A stretch of 6,207 nucleotides of DNA from Clostridiales bacterium (lineage in GTDB: Bacteria > Bacillota > Clostridia > Oscillospirales > Oscillospiraceae), in NCBI GenBank assembly GCA_021200895.1, contig JAJQFX010000144.1, positions 1-6,207 on the forward strand, in the 5' to 3' direction. Positions within the stretch are counted from its first letter, which is position 1. Each line of letters opens with the position of its first letter. The position numbers and the translations under genes are program-made. Shown piece by piece: positions 5,982 to 6,207 of the stretch. Below the pieces are notes generated by a model. That model saw only the letters and a list, made by a program, of their open reading frames with translations. It was not told the DNA's origin and searched no databases.

Positions 5982-6005
5982 GTAGGGGCGCACAGTGTGC
6001 GCCCG
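5982..6005 (+). repeat. GTAGGGGCG-type palindrome, copy 2
   Basis: GTAGGGGCG (5982-5990) opens a perfect 8-bp stem, GGGCGCAC / GTGCGCCC (5986-5993 with 5997-6004), with a 3-base AGT loop. It directly abuts the right end of the MITE-like element. It shares its opening with copy 1 at 5675 but has a different stem, as expected for a family defined by structure as well as sequence. No T-run follows. Confidence 0.55.
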
Positions 6006-6111
6006 GTTGACATGCCCTCCTTAGATAAGGATAGATGAAGGAAATAGGCGTTTTCTCTCTCGGTAGGGCTTTGTTCCTTAGATATGGTTCTTTTAAGGGA
6101 ATACCGCATTT
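6006..6111. other. Intergenic stretch, no gene seen
   Basis: No convincing ORF or RNA gene is visible here. The stretch contains a consensus-like TTGACA (6007-6012) without a good -10 at normal spacing. It also has the 10-base direct repeat TCCTTAGATA at 6018-6027 and 6075-6084. Nothing else can be supported. Confidence 0.4.
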
Positions 6112-6165
6112 GCCCTCCCGGCGGGCCCCATTTCTCGCTCCGCCGAGAAATGGGGGAAAGAGGGC
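6112..6165. repeat. Nested hairpin repeat with 12-bp perfect stem
   Basis: CCCCATTTCTCG (6126-6137) pairs perfectly with CGAGAAATGGGG (6144-6155) around loop CTCCGC. An outer stem, GCCCTC (6112-6117) with GAGGGC (6160-6165), encloses it. There is no T-run on either side, which argues against a standard terminator. The two-tier design suggests a REP-like repeat unit or the structured end of a mobile element lying further right. Confidence 0.6.
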
Positions 6166-6167
6166 GG

Positions 6168-6204
6168 CTTAGGGAGGGGCTTCGGGGCCTCGCCCCTCCC
6201 TAAG
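6168..6204. repeat. 13-bp perfect hairpin at right edge
   Basis: CTTAGGGAGGGGC (6168-6180) and GCCCCTCCCTAAG (6192-6204) are exact inverted copies around an 11-base loop. The hairpin begins two bases after the preceding one. It has no T-run within the window, which ends three bases later, so a terminator reading for a gene to the right cannot be judged. It is a palindromic repeat of unknown function. Confidence 0.6.
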
Positions 6205-6207
6205 AAC

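Larger units (their letters stand above)
5746..5984. mobile_element. MITE-like non-coding element with imperfect terminal inverted repeats
   Basis: The ends are inverted copies. GAGTGTGAA (5751-5759) matches TTCACACTC (5971-5979) perfectly. The similarity extends inward through CTAAA and CTTT on the left against AAAG and TTTAG on the right, and outward to TA at both edges (5746-5747 and 5983-5984). The inverted repeats thus span roughly 34 bases with several mismatches. Inside lie two further inverted modules (5796-5835 and 5872-5911), so the whole could fold into one long hairpin. There is no ORF of useful length and so no transposase. This is what a non-autonomous MITE or a large REP-like element looks like. 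The flanking TA might be a target-site duplication, but that is weak evidence. Confidence 0.55.

Noticed and set aside
6007..6036. Rightward promoter from the perfect TTGACA at 6007-6012
   Set aside because: At 17-18 bases the only -10 candidates are GATAGA and ATAGAT, poor matches, and no rightward gene follows within the window.
6018..6084. Direct repeat TCCTTAGATA as an attachment or operator site
   Set aside because: There are ten bases twice, 57 apart, with no flanking symmetry, integrase gene or tRNA nearby, so chance is a fair explanation.
5746..6204. CRISPR array
   Set aside because: The repeats are inverted palindromes of differing sequence, not regularly spaced identical direct repeats with unique spacers.

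Overview
This window carries most of a V/A-type ATPase operon on the minus strand, plus about 0.75 kb of non-coding DNA upstream of it. Gene order along the transcript (right to left) is ntpF-ntpI-ntpK-ntpE-ntpC-ntpG-ntpA. This is the order of the first seven genes of the sodium-pumping ntp operon of Enterococcus hirae. The last gene, ntpA, runs off the left edge after 205 codons, and ntpB and ntpD are expected beyond it. High G+C, the protein sequences and the palindromic intergenic repeats suggest a Gram-positive anaerobe of the Clostridia, probably a gut Oscillospiraceae relative (Flavonifractor/Oscillibacter type). The taxon is an inference and was not tested.

Layout. 1-615: ntpA, catalytic subunit, N-terminal part only. 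693-1004: ntpG (subunit F of the central stalk). 997-2004: ntpC (subunit C/d, the socket joining stalk and rotor ring). 2050-2652: ntpE (peripheral stalk). 2693-3181: ntpK (four-helix rotor ring subunit). 3184-5145: ntpI (membrane stator subunit a/I). 5145-5459: ntpF (peripheral stalk partner of E, also called G or H). Junctions are tight: ntpF/ntpI overlap by 1 base, ntpI/ntpK are 2 bases apart and ntpC/ntpG overlap by 8. Three looser gaps of 40, 45 and 77 bases occur at K/E, E/C and G/A. The last two contain GC-rich hairpins.

Upstream of ntpF there is a plausible sigma-A promoter (TTGCAA, 17 bases, TAAAAT) with an A+T-rich upstream flank. It would give a leader of about 90 nt with two perfect stem-loops. 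Beyond that, 5640-6207 holds no gene I can support. It is dense with palindromic repeats: two GTAGGGGCG-type palindromes, a MITE-like element of about 240 bp with imperfect terminal inverted repeats (5746-5984), and two long perfect hairpins at the right edge.

How it works together: NtpA with the unseen NtpB forms the ATP-hydrolysing head. NtpG and NtpC, with the unseen NtpD, form the rotor stalk seated on the NtpK ring. NtpE and NtpF form the stator struts that hold the head to NtpI. NtpK keeps every side-chain ligand known for Na+ in the E. hirae rotor ring, so the complex is predicted to move sodium, either as an ATP-driven pump or as a Na+-driven synthase. I found no undescribed protein system. 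The most unusual content is the repeat-rich upstream DNA.
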